16,630 bases of DNA, from NCBI GenBank assembly GCA_016763815.1, contig JAESTB010000615.1:1-16630 (forward strand). Reading direction: 5' to 3'. This DNA comes from Arenicella sp. Lineage in GTDB: Bacteria; Pseudomonadota; Gammaproteobacteria; Arenicellales; Arenicellaceae. Shown here piece by piece: positions 7,951 to 16,217 of the stretch. The notes under the pieces were generated by a model. The model was not told where the DNA came from, did no database searches, and was given only the letters and a program-made list of their open reading frames with translations. The position numbers were made by a program, and so were the translations under genes. Each line of letters opens with the position of its first letter. Position 1 is the stretch's first letter.

Positions 7951-8409
7951 TTAGCTATCGCTCTGCGACTTTTCCAACGCCCGCGCAACACCTTCAAACA
8001 ATTCTTTTTCGGCCTCGCCGAAACGACCAATGATTGGACTGTCGATATCGAACACCCCTTGGTACATCGAAGTATTAAACGGCACCACTACTTCAGATTC
8101 ACTAGCAGCGTCACACGCTATATGGCCGGCAAACGAATGAACATCGTTTACCATTAGTGTTCTCTGCTCAGCAAACGCGGTTCCGCATACGCCCTTACCT
8201 ATCGCTATACGAGTACATGCCGGTTGTCCGCAAAACGGGCCCAATACCAGCTCATCTTGCTTAAATAGGTAGAAACCCACCCAATTAACATCGTCAAGGT
8301 TATGGTACAAAAAGGAGGACAGGTTAGCGGCATTTGCAATGAAGTCAGTTTCAGAACTGATCAACGCTTGGGCTTGCTTTAACAATAGAGAATACGATTC
8401 TTGAGTCAT
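7951..8409 (-). CDS. msrC: Free methionine-(R)-sulfoxide reductase (GAF domain)
   Basis: The 152-aa product is a single cytoplasmic GAF domain close in length and sequence to E. coli MsrC (YebR). It reduces free L-methionine-(R)-sulfoxide to methionine, helping repair oxidative damage. The three conserved cysteines are present as C65 (QPACTRI), C75 (GKGVCGTA) and C99 (HIACDAAS), with the same spacing (10 and 24) as C84, C94 and C118 of the E. coli enzyme. An extra cysteine, C60, precedes them. The substrate-pocket segments WVGFYLF, GPFCG and VFDIDSP are also typical. It stands alone between the orphan gene and murI with gaps of about 145 bases on both sides, so it likely has its own promoter, although none was clear. 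The ribosome site is weak. Confidence 0.93.
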   Translation of the reverse strand: MTQESYSLLLKQAQALISSETDFIANAANLSSFLYHNLDDVNWVGFYLFKQDELVLGPFCGQPACTRIAIGKGVCGTAFAEQRTLMVNDVHSFAGHIACDAASESEVVVPFNTSMYQGVFDIDSPIIGRFGEAEKELFEGVARALEKSQSDS

Positions 8410-8559
8410 GGGTCTAATTTATTAGTGCTAGTTGCTTAGGGTTTAGAGTAGATAGAAGTCTCTAATAGTAATCATTTAGTGAGAGCCACGTGCTAATAGT
8501 CATCTGGGTTTCGCCTCAGCCTAAGCAAAAAACAACATTAAAACTGGTTAGCAAACAAT

Positions 8560-9354
8560 TTAGATTGTCAGATGCTGCAATTCGCTAAAACCCATTCGTT
8601 CTAGCTGAGTGACAAACCCTAGTTCAACATTGTTATCGGTCATTAAAGCAACTCGAGTGGCTGACTTGCTCGGCTCTAAGCCCAAAGATTGACTCAAGGA
8701 CACCAGCCTATTGGCAATGGCCTCACCGGAATCGAGTAATCGAGGCTGGCGGCCATGCTTTTTGGGCTGTGTTCCAATTTCGACCTTTAACATCGGGAAA
8801 TGGGTACACGCGAGAACTAAAACATCTATCGCTGGGTCGGCGATAATCGGTTTTAAGATAGTGCCAATTATCGATTCATCAAGCTCTCGGCCAAAAAGCT
8901 TATGCTCAGCGAGTAGCACCAATTCACTTGAGCCAACTTTTACAACGTGACAATCGAGGGCAAACTCAGCAATCAATCTGTCAGTATACGGTCGAGCTAC
9001 CGTCGCAGGCGTAGCAAGCAATCCAATTCTCTTGGTAGTAGAAAGCTCAGCCGCTGGTTTAATAGCCGGCACCACGCCGATCACCTGAAAATCGAACGTT
9101 TCTCTCAAAGTTGGTAATACGATAGTGCTAGCGGTATTGCATGCCATGATCAGAACATCTATGCAGTGATGCTGATCAAGCCGTGTTACCACCGCTTGTA
9201 CTCGCGCTAGCAACTCAGCTTCAGGCTTACTTCCATACGGGAACTGCTGATTATCACTGACAAAAAGGTAGTCATGCTCGGGGCATCTAGCGACTACGTT
9301 TTGATAGATACTTAGCCCTCCAACGCCTGAGTCGTAAATCGCTACAACGGCCAT
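8560..9354 (-). CDS. murI: Glutamate racemase
   Basis: This 264-aa enzyme interconverts L- and D-glutamate, supplying D-glutamate for the peptidoglycan stem peptide (added by MurD in the cytoplasm). It carries the N-terminal YDSGVGGLS motif (D8, S9), the first catalytic cysteine in MACNTAST (C72) and the second in LACTHFPML (C183, with H185). FPYGSK (38-43) is another family signature. Length is normal for the family. The gene starts 11 bases downstream of hldD and appears to be the last gene of the ugd-hldA-hldD-murI operon; the ribosome site is poor (GGTGA eleven bases upstream). No clear terminator hairpin follows. Confidence 0.96.
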   Translation of the reverse strand: MAVVAIYDSGVGGLSIYQNVVARCPEHDYLFVSDNQQFPYGSKPEAELLARVQAVVTRLDQHHCIDVLIMACNTASTIVLPTLRETFDFQVIGVVPAIKPAAELSTTKRIGLLATPATVARPYTDRLIAEFALDCHVVKVGSSELVLLAEHKLFGRELDESIIGTILKPIIADPAIDVLVLACTHFPMLKVEIGTQPKKHGRQPRLLDSGEAIANRLVSLSQSLGLEPSKSATRVALMTDNNVELGFVTQLERMGFSELQHLTI

Positions 9355-9365
9355 TTTTTAAAAAT

Positions 9366-10349
9366 TCACCGTACAGCTGCTAGCTGGGTGACATAGTTTT
9401 TTACACCCTCTTCAACCTTAGCAAAATTCTTACTGTATTCACCTGACATGGTAAGATTTGTTAGGTCTGCTTTGGTGTAACTCTGATATTTACCAACGAG
9501 GGCTTGAGGGAATTCAATGTACTGAATTTTTTTCTCCGCTACCCATTGCTCGCTTGTCTTAGTGGCATTTTCGAGTGTATTTAAAACGGCCGTGGCAACA
9601 TCGTTAAAACTCTGAGCTCGACCGCTACCTACATTAAAAGTACCATTTGCTTCTGGGTGCTCAAGAAAATGTAGATTGACGTCAACAACATCGTCAATCC
9701 AAACAAAGTCACGCAATTGCTCACCATCAGCATAGCCGCCACTGCCACCAAACAATTTGACATAGCCTTGCTCATGATATTGATTAAAAAAATGATAAGC
9801 TACTGATGCCATGCGGCCCTTGTGCTCTTCACCTTTACCATAAACATTGAAATACCTCAGACCGACAACTTGCGAATCCGACACACCTGGGTTTTTTCGT
9901 ACGTAGCGATCAAACAATAACTTGGAATAGGCATAAGCGTTTAATGCCTGCTCGTACTTAGGTTGTTCTTTGAAAACTTCCCCACCGCCATACACTGACG
10001 CAGAAGATGCATAGATATACGGGATACTGTATTCGCCGCAATAGTGATAAAGCGACTTAGAGTACTCATAATTAGTTTGCATTATGAATCGGCCGTCTGC
10101 TTCCATAGTATCTGAGCAGGCGCCTTGATGATAGATAGCGGTTGGCCCACCAAATTCCATACCTTGCTTAATTCGATTCAGAAACTCGTCCTTATCCATA
10201 TAATCTTCAATATCGCAGTCTTCGATATTGCGAATCTTGTTGCCATCACTAAGGTCATCGACCACCAAAATATTATTTAGTCCACGCTTATTCAAACCTC
10301 GAACTATATTCGAGCCGATAAAGCCGGCACCGCCAGTTACAATAATCAT
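9366..10349 (-). CDS. hldD: ADP-L-glycero-D-manno-heptose 6-epimerase
   Basis: The 327-aa protein is a short-chain dehydrogenase/reductase that epimerises ADP-D-glycero-D-manno-heptose to the L-glycero form, the last step in making the heptose donor for the LPS inner core. The N-terminal VTGGAGFIGSN binds NADP; S116 (ASSASVYGG) and Y139-x3-K143 (NAYAYSKLLFD) are the SDR catalytic residues; K177 in EEHKGRMAS corresponds to the second catalytic residue, K178, of the E. coli enzyme. Identity to E. coli RfaD/HldD is evident by eye. AAAGG eight bases before the ATG is a good ribosome site. It lies 49 bases after the heptose kinase and 11 bases before murI. Confidence 0.96.
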   Translation of the reverse strand: MIIVTGGAGFIGSNIVRGLNKRGLNNILVVDDLSDGNKIRNIEDCDIEDYMDKDEFLNRIKQGMEFGGPTAIYHQGACSDTMEADGRFIMQTNYEYSKSLYHYCGEYSIPYIYASSASVYGGGEVFKEQPKYEQALNAYAYSKLLFDRYVRKNPGVSDSQVVGLRYFNVYGKGEEHKGRMASVAYHFFNQYHEQGYVKLFGGSGGYADGEQLRDFVWIDDVVDVNLHFLEHPEANGTFNVGSGRAQSFNDVATAVLNTLENATKTSEQWVAEKKIQYIEFPQALVGKYQSYTKADLTNLTMSGEYSKNFAKVEEGVKNYVTQLAAVR

Positions 10350-10398
10350 CTGTTATACCTTTGTTAATTGGTTTTTCGGCATCGTAATGTCGCGTACC

Positions 10399-11349
10399 TT
10401 ATGCATTTTCGGCGAGTTTATTAAGCACTTCATCGATGGTAGCCACCGCCGTCCCTAGTTTACCAACAACGATACCGGCTACGGCGTTGGCGAGAGTCAG
10501 CTTATCTTTGTTTGAGAATCCTGCAACGGTAGCCAATGCCATTAGCGAAATAACCGTGTCGCCAGCACCACTAACGTCATACACTTCAAGTGCGGTCGCC
10601 GGCGAGTCCATCTGTGAGCCATCGCGGCTAAATAAACTCATGCCCTTTTCACTTCGAGTTACTAATAAGTAGTTAAGATCGAGGCCGGCTCGAAGCGTAT
10701 GTGCCTTACTCGAAAAATCAGCGTCGGATGAGCAAATACCGACAACCGCCTCAAACTCCTTCATATTGGGTGTTATCAGAGTCGCACCGGCATATCGGGA
10801 ATAATCGGACCCTTTGGGATCTATAATTACTGGTTTTTCCAATGCCTTAGCAGCGACAATCATATCGGCGACATGCGTTAAACCGCCCTTCCCATAATCG
10901 GACAAAACGACTACATCAGCTTCTTTTATCGCTTCTCGATAATCATCAAGGCATTGGCTAAGAATCTCTTCGCTGGGTTTTTCTTCGAAATCGGCACGTA
11001 ACAATTGTTGATTCTGAGCAACCATGCGCAGTTTAACGATGGTTTTAATCGACGGATCAACTTTCAGTGTCGTTTTGGCGCCATAGCTTTTGACAATTCG
11101 AACTATCTCACGACCGGCATCATCGTCACCTACCACCGACAAAAGGTTACTCTGGGCCCCAAGCGCTAATAAATTATGAGCCACGTTAGCGGCACCACCT
11201 GCGCGTGATTCTTCACGTTTAACAGCAAGTACCGGCACCGGTGCTTCCGGTGAGATCCGATCGACACTGCCGAACCAGTAGCGGTCTAACATAACGTCGC
11301 CGACGACCAGTGTCTTTATATCAGAGAATTGAGTCTTGGCTAATTTCAT
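10399..11349 (-). CDS. hldA: D-glycero-beta-D-manno-heptose-7-phosphate kinase (kinase-only HldA/RfaE1 type)
   Basis: The 316-aa protein matches the N-terminal ribokinase-like domain of E. coli HldE and phosphorylates D-glycero-D-manno-heptose 7-phosphate at C1 on the way to ADP-heptose. Visible motifs are VVGDVMLDRYWFG and ISPEAPVPV at the N-terminus, GGAANVAHNLLALG (51-64), the PfkB-type VIIDPKG and ITPNMKEFE segments, and the anion-hole/catalytic DVSGAGDT with D264 as base. It ends right after the kinase domain; the adenylyltransferase domain that forms the second half of HldE in many gammaproteobacteria is absent and is not found within this window. A separate HldC/RfaE2 gene must therefore exist elsewhere. 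It starts two bases after the ugd stop, so the two genes are tightly linked. Confidence 0.93.
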   Translation of the reverse strand: MKLAKTQFSDIKTLVVGDVMLDRYWFGSVDRISPEAPVPVLAVKREESRAGGAANVAHNLLALGAQSNLLSVVGDDDAGREIVRIVKSYGAKTTLKVDPSIKTIVKLRMVAQNQQLLRADFEEKPSEEILSQCLDDYREAIKEADVVVLSDYGKGGLTHVADMIVAAKALEKPVIIDPKGSDYSRYAGATLITPNMKEFEAVVGICSSDADFSSKAHTLRAGLDLNYLLVTRSEKGMSLFSRDGSQMDSPATALEVYDVSGAGDTVISLMALATVAGFSNKDKLTLANAVAGIVVGKLGTAVATIDEVLNKLAENA

Positions 11350-11351
11350 CG

Positions 11352-12677
11352 CTAGTTTGACCTGCCTATACCATAGTATTTCAAGCCAACTTTAGCTAAA
11401 CCAGCGGGGTCATAAATGTTACGTCCATCGAAAATCACCCGATCACCTAATTGCCGTTTTAAACGTTTAAAGTCTGGGCTACGAAAAGCTTTCCATTCGG
11501 TCACTAAGACAAGGGAATCGGCACCTTCGGTAGCGTCGTAGAGATCATCGCAGAACGTCACAGACTTATTGTCGGCATATAGTTCGCTAGCTTCTTCGTT
11601 GGCAACGGGGTCGTAGGCTCTTACACTGGCCCCTCGAGCTAGCAAACCATCGATAATTACTCGACTAGGTGCTTCGCGCATATCATCCGTATTAGGCTTA
11701 AATGATAAGCCCCAAATAGCAAAGGTTTTACCGCTTAAGTTAGCGCCCAAGTGGGCATCGATTTTATTTAACAGAACTGATTTTTGATCTTGGTTTACTG
11801 CTTCTACCGCATCTAGAATTCTTGCTTCGTAACCATATTGCTGAGCGGTCCGATGCAATGCCTGTACGTCCTTGGGAAAGCACGAACCCCCGTAACCACA
11901 CCCTGGATATATGAAGTGATAGCCGATTCTCGGATCAGAGCCAATACCTTGTCGAACCAATTCAATGTCTGCATTCAGCAATTCAGCCAAATTAGACAGT
12001 TCATTCATAAATGATATTTTGGTCGCCAACATCGCGTTAGCGGCGTATTTAGTTAACTCAGCCGATGGGATGTCCATGATAATAAGGCGTTCATGGTTTC
12101 GATTAAATGGCGCATAAAGTTCACGTAAGATTTCAACAGCTCGGTCATCGTCTGCACCGATTACAACTCGATCAGGCTTCATGAAATCTTCTATCGCTGC
12201 GCCTTCTTTAAGAAACTCTGGGTTAGACGCCACGCTAAACTCTATCTCTACACCGCGTGCGTCAAGCTCACTCTGGATGGCCTTGCGAACTTTTTCTGCG
12301 GTCCCTACCGGAACCGTCGACTTGGTAACCACGGTGCGGTATTCCAACAAGCTTTGACCAATAGATTTAGCAACCGCCAACACGTGAGATAAGTCAGCCG
12401 AGCCGTCCTCTCCCGGCGGCGTGCCGACAGCAATAAAGATAATCTTCCCATGCTCGACTGCGGCACTGATGTCTGTGGTAAATTTAAGTCGCTCTTGAGC
12501 GACACTGGTTTTTACCAGTTGTTCCAGCCCAGGTTCAAAAATCGGGATCTTACCGCCAAGCAGCATATCGATGTTACTTTGATCTTTGTCAACGCACAAA
12601 ACTTGATTTCCGACGTCGGCAAAACATGTGCCCGTTACCAGACCGACGTAGCCGGTGCCAACTATTGATATATTCAT
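11352..12677 (-). CDS. ugd: UDP-glucose 6-dehydrogenase
   Basis: The 441-aa enzyme oxidises UDP-glucose to UDP-glucuronate with two NAD+, feeding glucuronate into capsule, O-antigen or LPS modification. The N-terminal Rossmann motif VGTGYVGLVTG and VDKD (30-33) bind NAD. GTPPGEDGSADLSHV, SNPEFLKEG and AELTKYAANAMLATKISFMNE carry the conserved middle-domain residues (K209, N213 region). The catalytic cysteine is C266 in GCGYGGSCFPKD. The C-terminal UDP-binding domain contains IWGLSFKPNTDDMREAPS and FDGRNIYDP. Length is normal. It is the first gene of the minus-strand operon, with a plausible promoter about 60 bases upstream; the ribosome site is weak (AAAAG next to the ATG). Confidence 0.96.
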   Translation of the reverse strand: MNISIVGTGYVGLVTGTCFADVGNQVLCVDKDQSNIDMLLGGKIPIFEPGLEQLVKTSVAQERLKFTTDISAAVEHGKIIFIAVGTPPGEDGSADLSHVLAVAKSIGQSLLEYRTVVTKSTVPVGTAEKVRKAIQSELDARGVEIEFSVASNPEFLKEGAAIEDFMKPDRVVIGADDDRAVEILRELYAPFNRNHERLIIMDIPSAELTKYAANAMLATKISFMNELSNLAELLNADIELVRQGIGSDPRIGYHFIYPGCGYGGSCFPKDVQALHRTAQQYGYEARILDAVEAVNQDQKSVLLNKIDAHLGANLSGKTFAIWGLSFKPNTDDMREAPSRVIIDGLLARGASVRAYDPVANEEASELYADNKSVTFCDDLYDATEGADSLVLVTEWKAFRSPDFKRLKRQLGDRVIFDGRNIYDPAGLAKVGLKYYGIGRSN

Positions 12678-12740
12678 CTTTTATTTAAATTGTGTTCAAC
12701 TTGTTTTCAATTTTACTTCGACTAAATTAATTCGGCTAAC

Positions 12741-12768
12741 TCTATAAGCGATAGGAGGCTAGCGCCAA
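12741..12768 (-). promoter_or_regulatory. Putative sigma70-type promoter for ugd-hldA-hldD-murI
   Basis: On the minus strand a -35 TTGGCG (12768-12763) and a -10 TATAGA (12746-12741) are separated by 16 bases, each matching four of six consensus positions. The start would be near 12735, giving a leader of about 58 bases before ugd. It lies in the 160-base gap after the flippase-like gene, which would otherwise read into ugd because no terminator is seen there. Confidence 0.35.
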
Positions 12769-12837
12769 GCGCAGTGAAACCGCATTGCTCAGCATCGATT
12801 AATTTAATTGGCTTAAGTGTTCAGCTGTAATGATAGA

Positions 12838-13809
12838 CTATTCAATCTTTTTCGTCACAAAAACTGGGTGTAGAACACCGCCTAAAGCGGCATCAAATAA
12901 TGACTTAAATCTCATTAGTAACATTATCGCTATGCCCAGCTCAGCGCCATAGCCCAGCAACTCTAAAACACTCACATAGCCGACTTCCATAAGACCTATA
13001 TTGCCTATGGATATTGGTAAATTCATAATTAGCATGATGATCGGCGTAGCGATAAGCATATCCAAAAAGCTAACCTCAGAATTAAACACCATTGCCGTCA
13101 GGTAAACATTTACCACAGCAACAAAATAGAACAGCAGCGAGTTGAGTAATGCTAAGGCAATTGTTGCGGGTTGCTGCTTGTAAACCGTTATCGCCTCTAA
13201 CAGCTTGTTTAATTTACTAAATATTTTAGAGCTTAGCGATAACCGTGCTTGGATGAAATCGCGTACCGCAGGATATATCCTAGAATCGAAGACTAACCAT
13301 GCGATAAACCCAAGTCCTAAGCCAAAGGTGATTAGAGTGACAATGATGAAGCTTTGATTAAATCTCGTAAGCTGAGTCATCACCGCCAATGTCGCTACGG
13401 CAAGCAAAGTCACTACGCCTGTATAACGCTCGACAAATACTGAAGCTAAGGCGTCAGCTTGTCGACCCGAGAACTTACCCAGTTCATACGAGCGAACAAA
13501 GTCGCCACCAACACTGGTCGGCAAAAACATATTGTAGAACTGTCCGATTAGATAATAGGCAAAAATTCGCCAATAACTTGCTCCTAGAGCGCGTGCCCGG
13601 GTCAACATGTACCACTTAAAAGCGCTAACCATGTTGATCAGAACACCTATCAATATGGCCGCCACTAGTAACACTAAATCGGCATTCTTAAGTGTATCAA
13701 AAAGCAGTTTACGACCGTCAGGCGAAAAAAGGTCTGCCAAATAAAACACCACGCCTAATAGGCAAAGTGTGATGGCGATACGGAGATATGTGAAAAGTTG
13801 TTTACTCAA
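12838..13809 (-). CDS. Flippase-like membrane protein (LPG-synthase-TM / UPF0104 family)
   Basis: The 323-aa protein has about eight membrane helices and the signature of the family known from the membrane part of lysylphosphatidylglycerol synthase (YbhN/AglD-like). Motifs seen are FYNMFLPTSVGGDFVRSYEL (91-110), VERYTGV (126-132) and NLPISIGNIGLMEVGY near residue 268. Family members are thought to move lipids or lipid-linked intermediates across the inner membrane, often next to glycan or LPS genes; a specific substrate cannot be read here. The start is TTG at 13809; no ATG or GTG is available nearby and there is no clear ribosome site, so the exact N-terminus is less certain, though the charged SKQLFTYLR before helix 1 looks natural. 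It is divergent from ppiC and lies 160 bases upstream of ugd on the same strand. Confidence 0.87.
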   Translation of the reverse strand: MSKQLFTYLRIAITLCLLGVVFYLADLFSPDGRKLLFDTLKNADLVLLVAAILIGVLINMVSAFKWYMLTRARALGASYWRIFAYYLIGQFYNMFLPTSVGGDFVRSYELGKFSGRQADALASVFVERYTGVVTLLAVATLAVMTQLTRFNQSFIIVTLITFGLGLGFIAWLVFDSRIYPAVRDFIQARLSLSSKIFSKLNKLLEAITVYKQQPATIALALLNSLLFYFVAVVNVYLTAMVFNSEVSFLDMLIATPIIMLIMNLPISIGNIGLMEVGYVSVLELLGYGAELGIAIMLLMRFKSLFDAALGGVLHPVFVTKKIE

Positions 13810-13936
13810 AGCTGAATTTAACGAGTTTTTGACGTTTTTTATTAAGTTTACTTACTTTTTACCGATTGTAACTGGGATTCGACGTTCAAAGTAAGTATTA
13901 TGCGCCTCTTCGAAAATTGACAGGTTTAACAACGAA

Positions 13937-14221
13937 ATGACTACTGCATCTGCACGACACATCCTTGTGTCAACTGAACAAGCATGTTTGGATATTCAAA
14001 CAAAAATCAACGCTGGTGAGAAGACCTTTGAAGCTGCTGCTGCAGAACTCTCTCAGTGTCCTTCTGGCAAACAAGGCGGCGACTTAGGCAGCTTTGGCCC
14101 AGGCATGATGGTTCCAGAATTTGACCAAGTTGTTTTCAATGAAGAAATTGGTAAAGTTCATGGACCGGTTAAAACTCAATTTGGTTTTCACTTAGTTGAG
14201 ATCACTCAGCGCGACAGCTAG
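13937..14221 (+). CDS. ppiC: Parvulin-type peptidyl-prolyl cis-trans isomerase C
   Basis: The 94-aa single-domain parvulin closely follows E. coli PpiC in length and sequence. It catalyses cis-trans isomerisation of X-Pro bonds in the cytoplasm (no signal peptide). Active-site residues are visible: H8 (ARHILV), C41 (QCPSGKQGGDLG), M58 and F62 (GMMVPEFDQVVF) and H85 (QFGFHLVEI). The gene stands alone. TATTAT at 13896-13901 may be its -10 box, but no convincing -35 was found; CAGG about twelve bases upstream of the ATG is the only ribosome-like site. A strong terminator follows 40 bases after the stop. Confidence 0.95.
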   Translation: MTTASARHILVSTEQACLDIQTKINAGEKTFEAAAAELSQCPSGKQGGDLGSFGPGMMVPEFDQVVFNEEIGKVHGPVKTQFGFHLVEITQRDS

Positions 14222-14261
14222 AAAATTGAGCACAGTTTATTTTTCATAGTATTTCAAAAAG

Positions 14262-14289
14262 ATGCCTCGTTGAAACGAGGCATTTTTTT
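14262..14289. terminator. Bidirectional rho-independent terminator between ppiC and azlD
   Basis: The arms ATGCCTCGT (14262-14270) and ACGAGGCAT (14275-14283) form a perfect 9-bp stem with a TGAA loop, followed by a run of seven T ending at 14289 for plus-strand transcripts. On the other side AAAAA at 14256-14260 gives a U run for minus-strand transcripts, so the same hairpin can end both ppiC and the convergent azlC-azlD message. Confidence 0.93.
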
Positions 14290-14319
14290 GTCTAGCCTTT
14301 CGTTTCACATTAAACCGTT

Positions 14320-14637
14320 TCAAAGTAAGTAAAAACGAATCACGAAAAACAGTGTGGTACTAAGCAACACTACAACAATACTGGCCACTCGGTAGAAACT
14401 TAATATACCCGCTAAGGCAGCCGCCAAGAAGTAATCGAAGCCAGCAAGTTGGAACTCGCGTTGTCCATCGAAATGAAAAATGATAGGTGCCCAAATTGCG
14501 GTTAATACCGAGTAAGACGAATAGCTCAAAAAACGTTTAAACTTAGGGCCCGGCGAATAAGTGATCACTGCAGAGAAAAACAGATAGCGATTAGCAAAGG
14601 TAATCAACGCCATGCCAAGCAGTAGCAGCCAGATCAT
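14320..14637 (-). CDS. azlD: AzlD family branched-chain amino acid export subunit
   Basis: The 105-aa protein has three to four membrane helices and the AzlD/YgaH pattern: an N-terminal helix with FANRYLFF, a conserved SYSSYSVLTAIWAPIIF turn (about 39-55) and a C-terminal hydrophobic pair. It works as the small partner of AzlC; in E. coli the YgaZ-YgaH pair exports L-valine and related amino acids across the inner membrane. The ATG overlaps the azlC stop by four bases, which points to translational coupling and a fixed ratio of the two subunits. The exported substrate in this organism is inferred from family only. Confidence 0.88.
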   Translation of the reverse strand: MIWLLLLGMALITFANRYLFFSAVITYSPGPKFKRFLSYSSYSVLTAIWAPIIFHFDGQREFQLAGFDYFLAAALAGILSFYRVASIVVVLLSTTLFFVIRFYLL

Positions 14638-15377
14638 GAGCTCACCTTCAGCTCAGCCATCGCTTGAGGATCGGGGCAGATATACGCGCAGCTCATCCCC
14701 ACTAGCGCCGCAATAACAATATAACTATCGGACAATAATGGCTGTAAAAGCACAGCGGTAAGTCCGCTCATCAACACCGCTACCAATATCGGGTAATTAC
14801 GCAGCTCAGCGAAAGTCATCGCTATAAACGTAGCCACAATAGCAAAATCTAATCCCATAGAGTCGAGATCGCTAAAGTATTCACCTGCAATAATTCCTAG
14901 CAAAGTCGATATATTCCAACAAAAGTAGAACGTTGCGCCCGAGACAATTGCAAACAACGCTGAAAAATTACCCGATCGCATGGTATGAGCTTGAGAGACC
15001 GCAAACATCTCATCGGTCAATAAGAAACCAATTACCAGTCGTAAACGTAACGGTAATGCCTCAACATGTTGACGAAATGTTATTGAGTAGAGTAAATGCC
15101 GCGAACTAATTACTACGGTCGAGGCAAATATTGAGGCAAAAGAAGAGCCAGCGGCTAGCAACGTAATCGCCGACAATTGGGCCGCGCCAGCGAACACGAT
15201 TAGCGACATAAGCTGCGCCTGAATAGCCGAGAAACCAGCTTCAATAGCCAGAGCACCTGTCAGAACGCCCCACGGAATAACCGCTAATGATAGAGGCATG
15301 GTATCGAGAATCGCACGACGAGTCAGTGACGAATTTGAAGTACGGCAAGCACTCGCTTGTGATCGGATTTGAGTCAA
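14634..15377 (-). CDS. azlC: AzlC family branched-chain amino acid exporter, large subunit
   Basis: The 247-aa protein has the AzlC/YgaZ layout of about six to eight membrane helices with LPL-like MPLSLAVIPWGVLTGALA (27-44), FAGAAQLSA (62-70), SRHLLYS (92-98) and TDEMFAVS (121-128), all family hallmarks. It is expected to export branched-chain amino acids together with AzlD. The only start covering the conserved N-terminal region is TTG at 15377; an in-frame TAA lies just upstream and the first ATG (15299) would cut into the conserved segment. An AAGG about eleven bases before the TTG is a weak ribosome site. The 177 bases upstream, to the HNH gene, hold no clear promoter. Confidence 0.9.
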   Translation of the reverse strand: MTQIRSQASACRTSNSSLTRRAILDTMPLSLAVIPWGVLTGALAIEAGFSAIQAQLMSLIVFAGAAQLSAITLLAAGSSFASIFASTVVISSRHLLYSITFRQHVEALPLRLRLVIGFLLTDEMFAVSQAHTMRSGNFSALFAIVSGATFYFCWNISTLLGIIAGEYFSDLDSMGLDFAIVATFIAMTFAELRNYPILVAVLMSGLTAVLLQPLLSDSYIVIAALVGMSCAYICPDPQAMAELKVSS

Positions 15378-15554
15378 TTTTTAAGCAGCCTTTTTTGTCT
15401 ACAGAATGACGTTAGATATCGAGGCCTCAGCATAACCGCAGTGCCACGGGAAAGTACCAAGTATTGTAGAGATTGATATAAAAATCAGAATTTGTCTAAC
15501 ATCACTGGTGTAATCGCAGGCGGTCTCCTGATGATCGAGCCTAACGATTAGAAA

Positions 15555-16217
15555 CTAGTTAGGTATCAAATTTTGCGCTGCCGTATGGTGATACCTGGTG
15601 CCATCTACCCTCTCATTCTGATACTGTTCAACTCGATCTCGCAATGGGCTGGTTCTAGGAAAATGAGCTTTCAAAAACTCCATTTGATCGGCCAATACTT
15701 TTCGCCCACGTAAATATACATACTCAGCATGAGTCGGCTTAAATGGTACGGCGATTAACTTCATTGCGGCTTGCTCTGGAGTTCGACCAGCTTTAAAATT
15801 ATTACAGCGCTTGCATGCCGTGACTACATTAGTCCATGCATCGAGACCCTTCTGCGACACTGGGGTGACATGATCTCTAGATAAGTCAGACCGTTTAAAT
15901 GTATTTGCACAATATAGACACATCATTCCATCGCGGGCAAATAGGGTTTTATTAGTTAGCGGGGGAGTATAATTTGGTAGATGGTGATACTTGGTTTGAG
16001 TCGCCGACGGCGTGGCAATGATCGAGCTCACCTCGACTGAACTGGTAACGCCAGTCAACGCACAAACCCCGCCACGGATGGTATACAGAAGATTGCCGCA
16101 ACTATAAAGCACCATCCCCAAATGATAACAACGTACAGCCTCTTGATATGAAATCCAGTCAATCGGCATGCCAGCCGCATCGGTTCGCAGAACTTGTTGA
16201 CTAAGGTCGTATGGCAC
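15555..16217 (-). CDS. HNH endonuclease
   Basis: The 220-aa protein carries a complete HNH (beta-beta-alpha metal) nuclease core in its middle: CxxC at C100/C103 (CLYC), the catalytic histidine H116 in RDHVTPVSQKG, the N130 residue (WTNVV), and the second CxxC at C135/C138 (CKRCNNFKAGRTP) completing a zinc site. An N-terminal extension of about 95 residues and a C-terminal part of about 65 residues flank it. Chromosomal proteins of this type are widespread in bacteria; the cellular role is not established. The start is GTG at 16217 with a good AGGAG eight bases upstream. It is not next to restriction, phage or intron genes, so a role as part of a defence or homing unit is not supported here, although a possible insertion sequence end lies some 320 bases upstream. 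Confidence 0.88.
   Translation of the reverse strand: MPYDLSQQVLRTDAAGMPIDWISYQEAVRCYHLGMVLYSCGNLLYTIRGGVCALTGVTSSVEVSSIIATPSATQTKYHHLPNYTPPLTNKTLFARDGMMCLYCANTFKRSDLSRDHVTPVSQKGLDAWTNVVTACKRCNNFKAGRTPEQAAMKLIAVPFKPTHAEYVYLRGRKVLADQMEFLKAHFPRTSPLRDRVEQYQNERVDGTRYHHTAAQNLIPN

Noticed and set aside
12305..12668. Additional open frames on both strands inside ugd
   Set aside because: They overlap the strongly supported NAD-binding part of ugd and show no recognisable protein features.
12759..12772. Hairpin GCGC-CAA-GCGC as a terminator for the flippase-like gene
   Set aside because: The stem is only four base pairs and is not followed by a T run on either strand.
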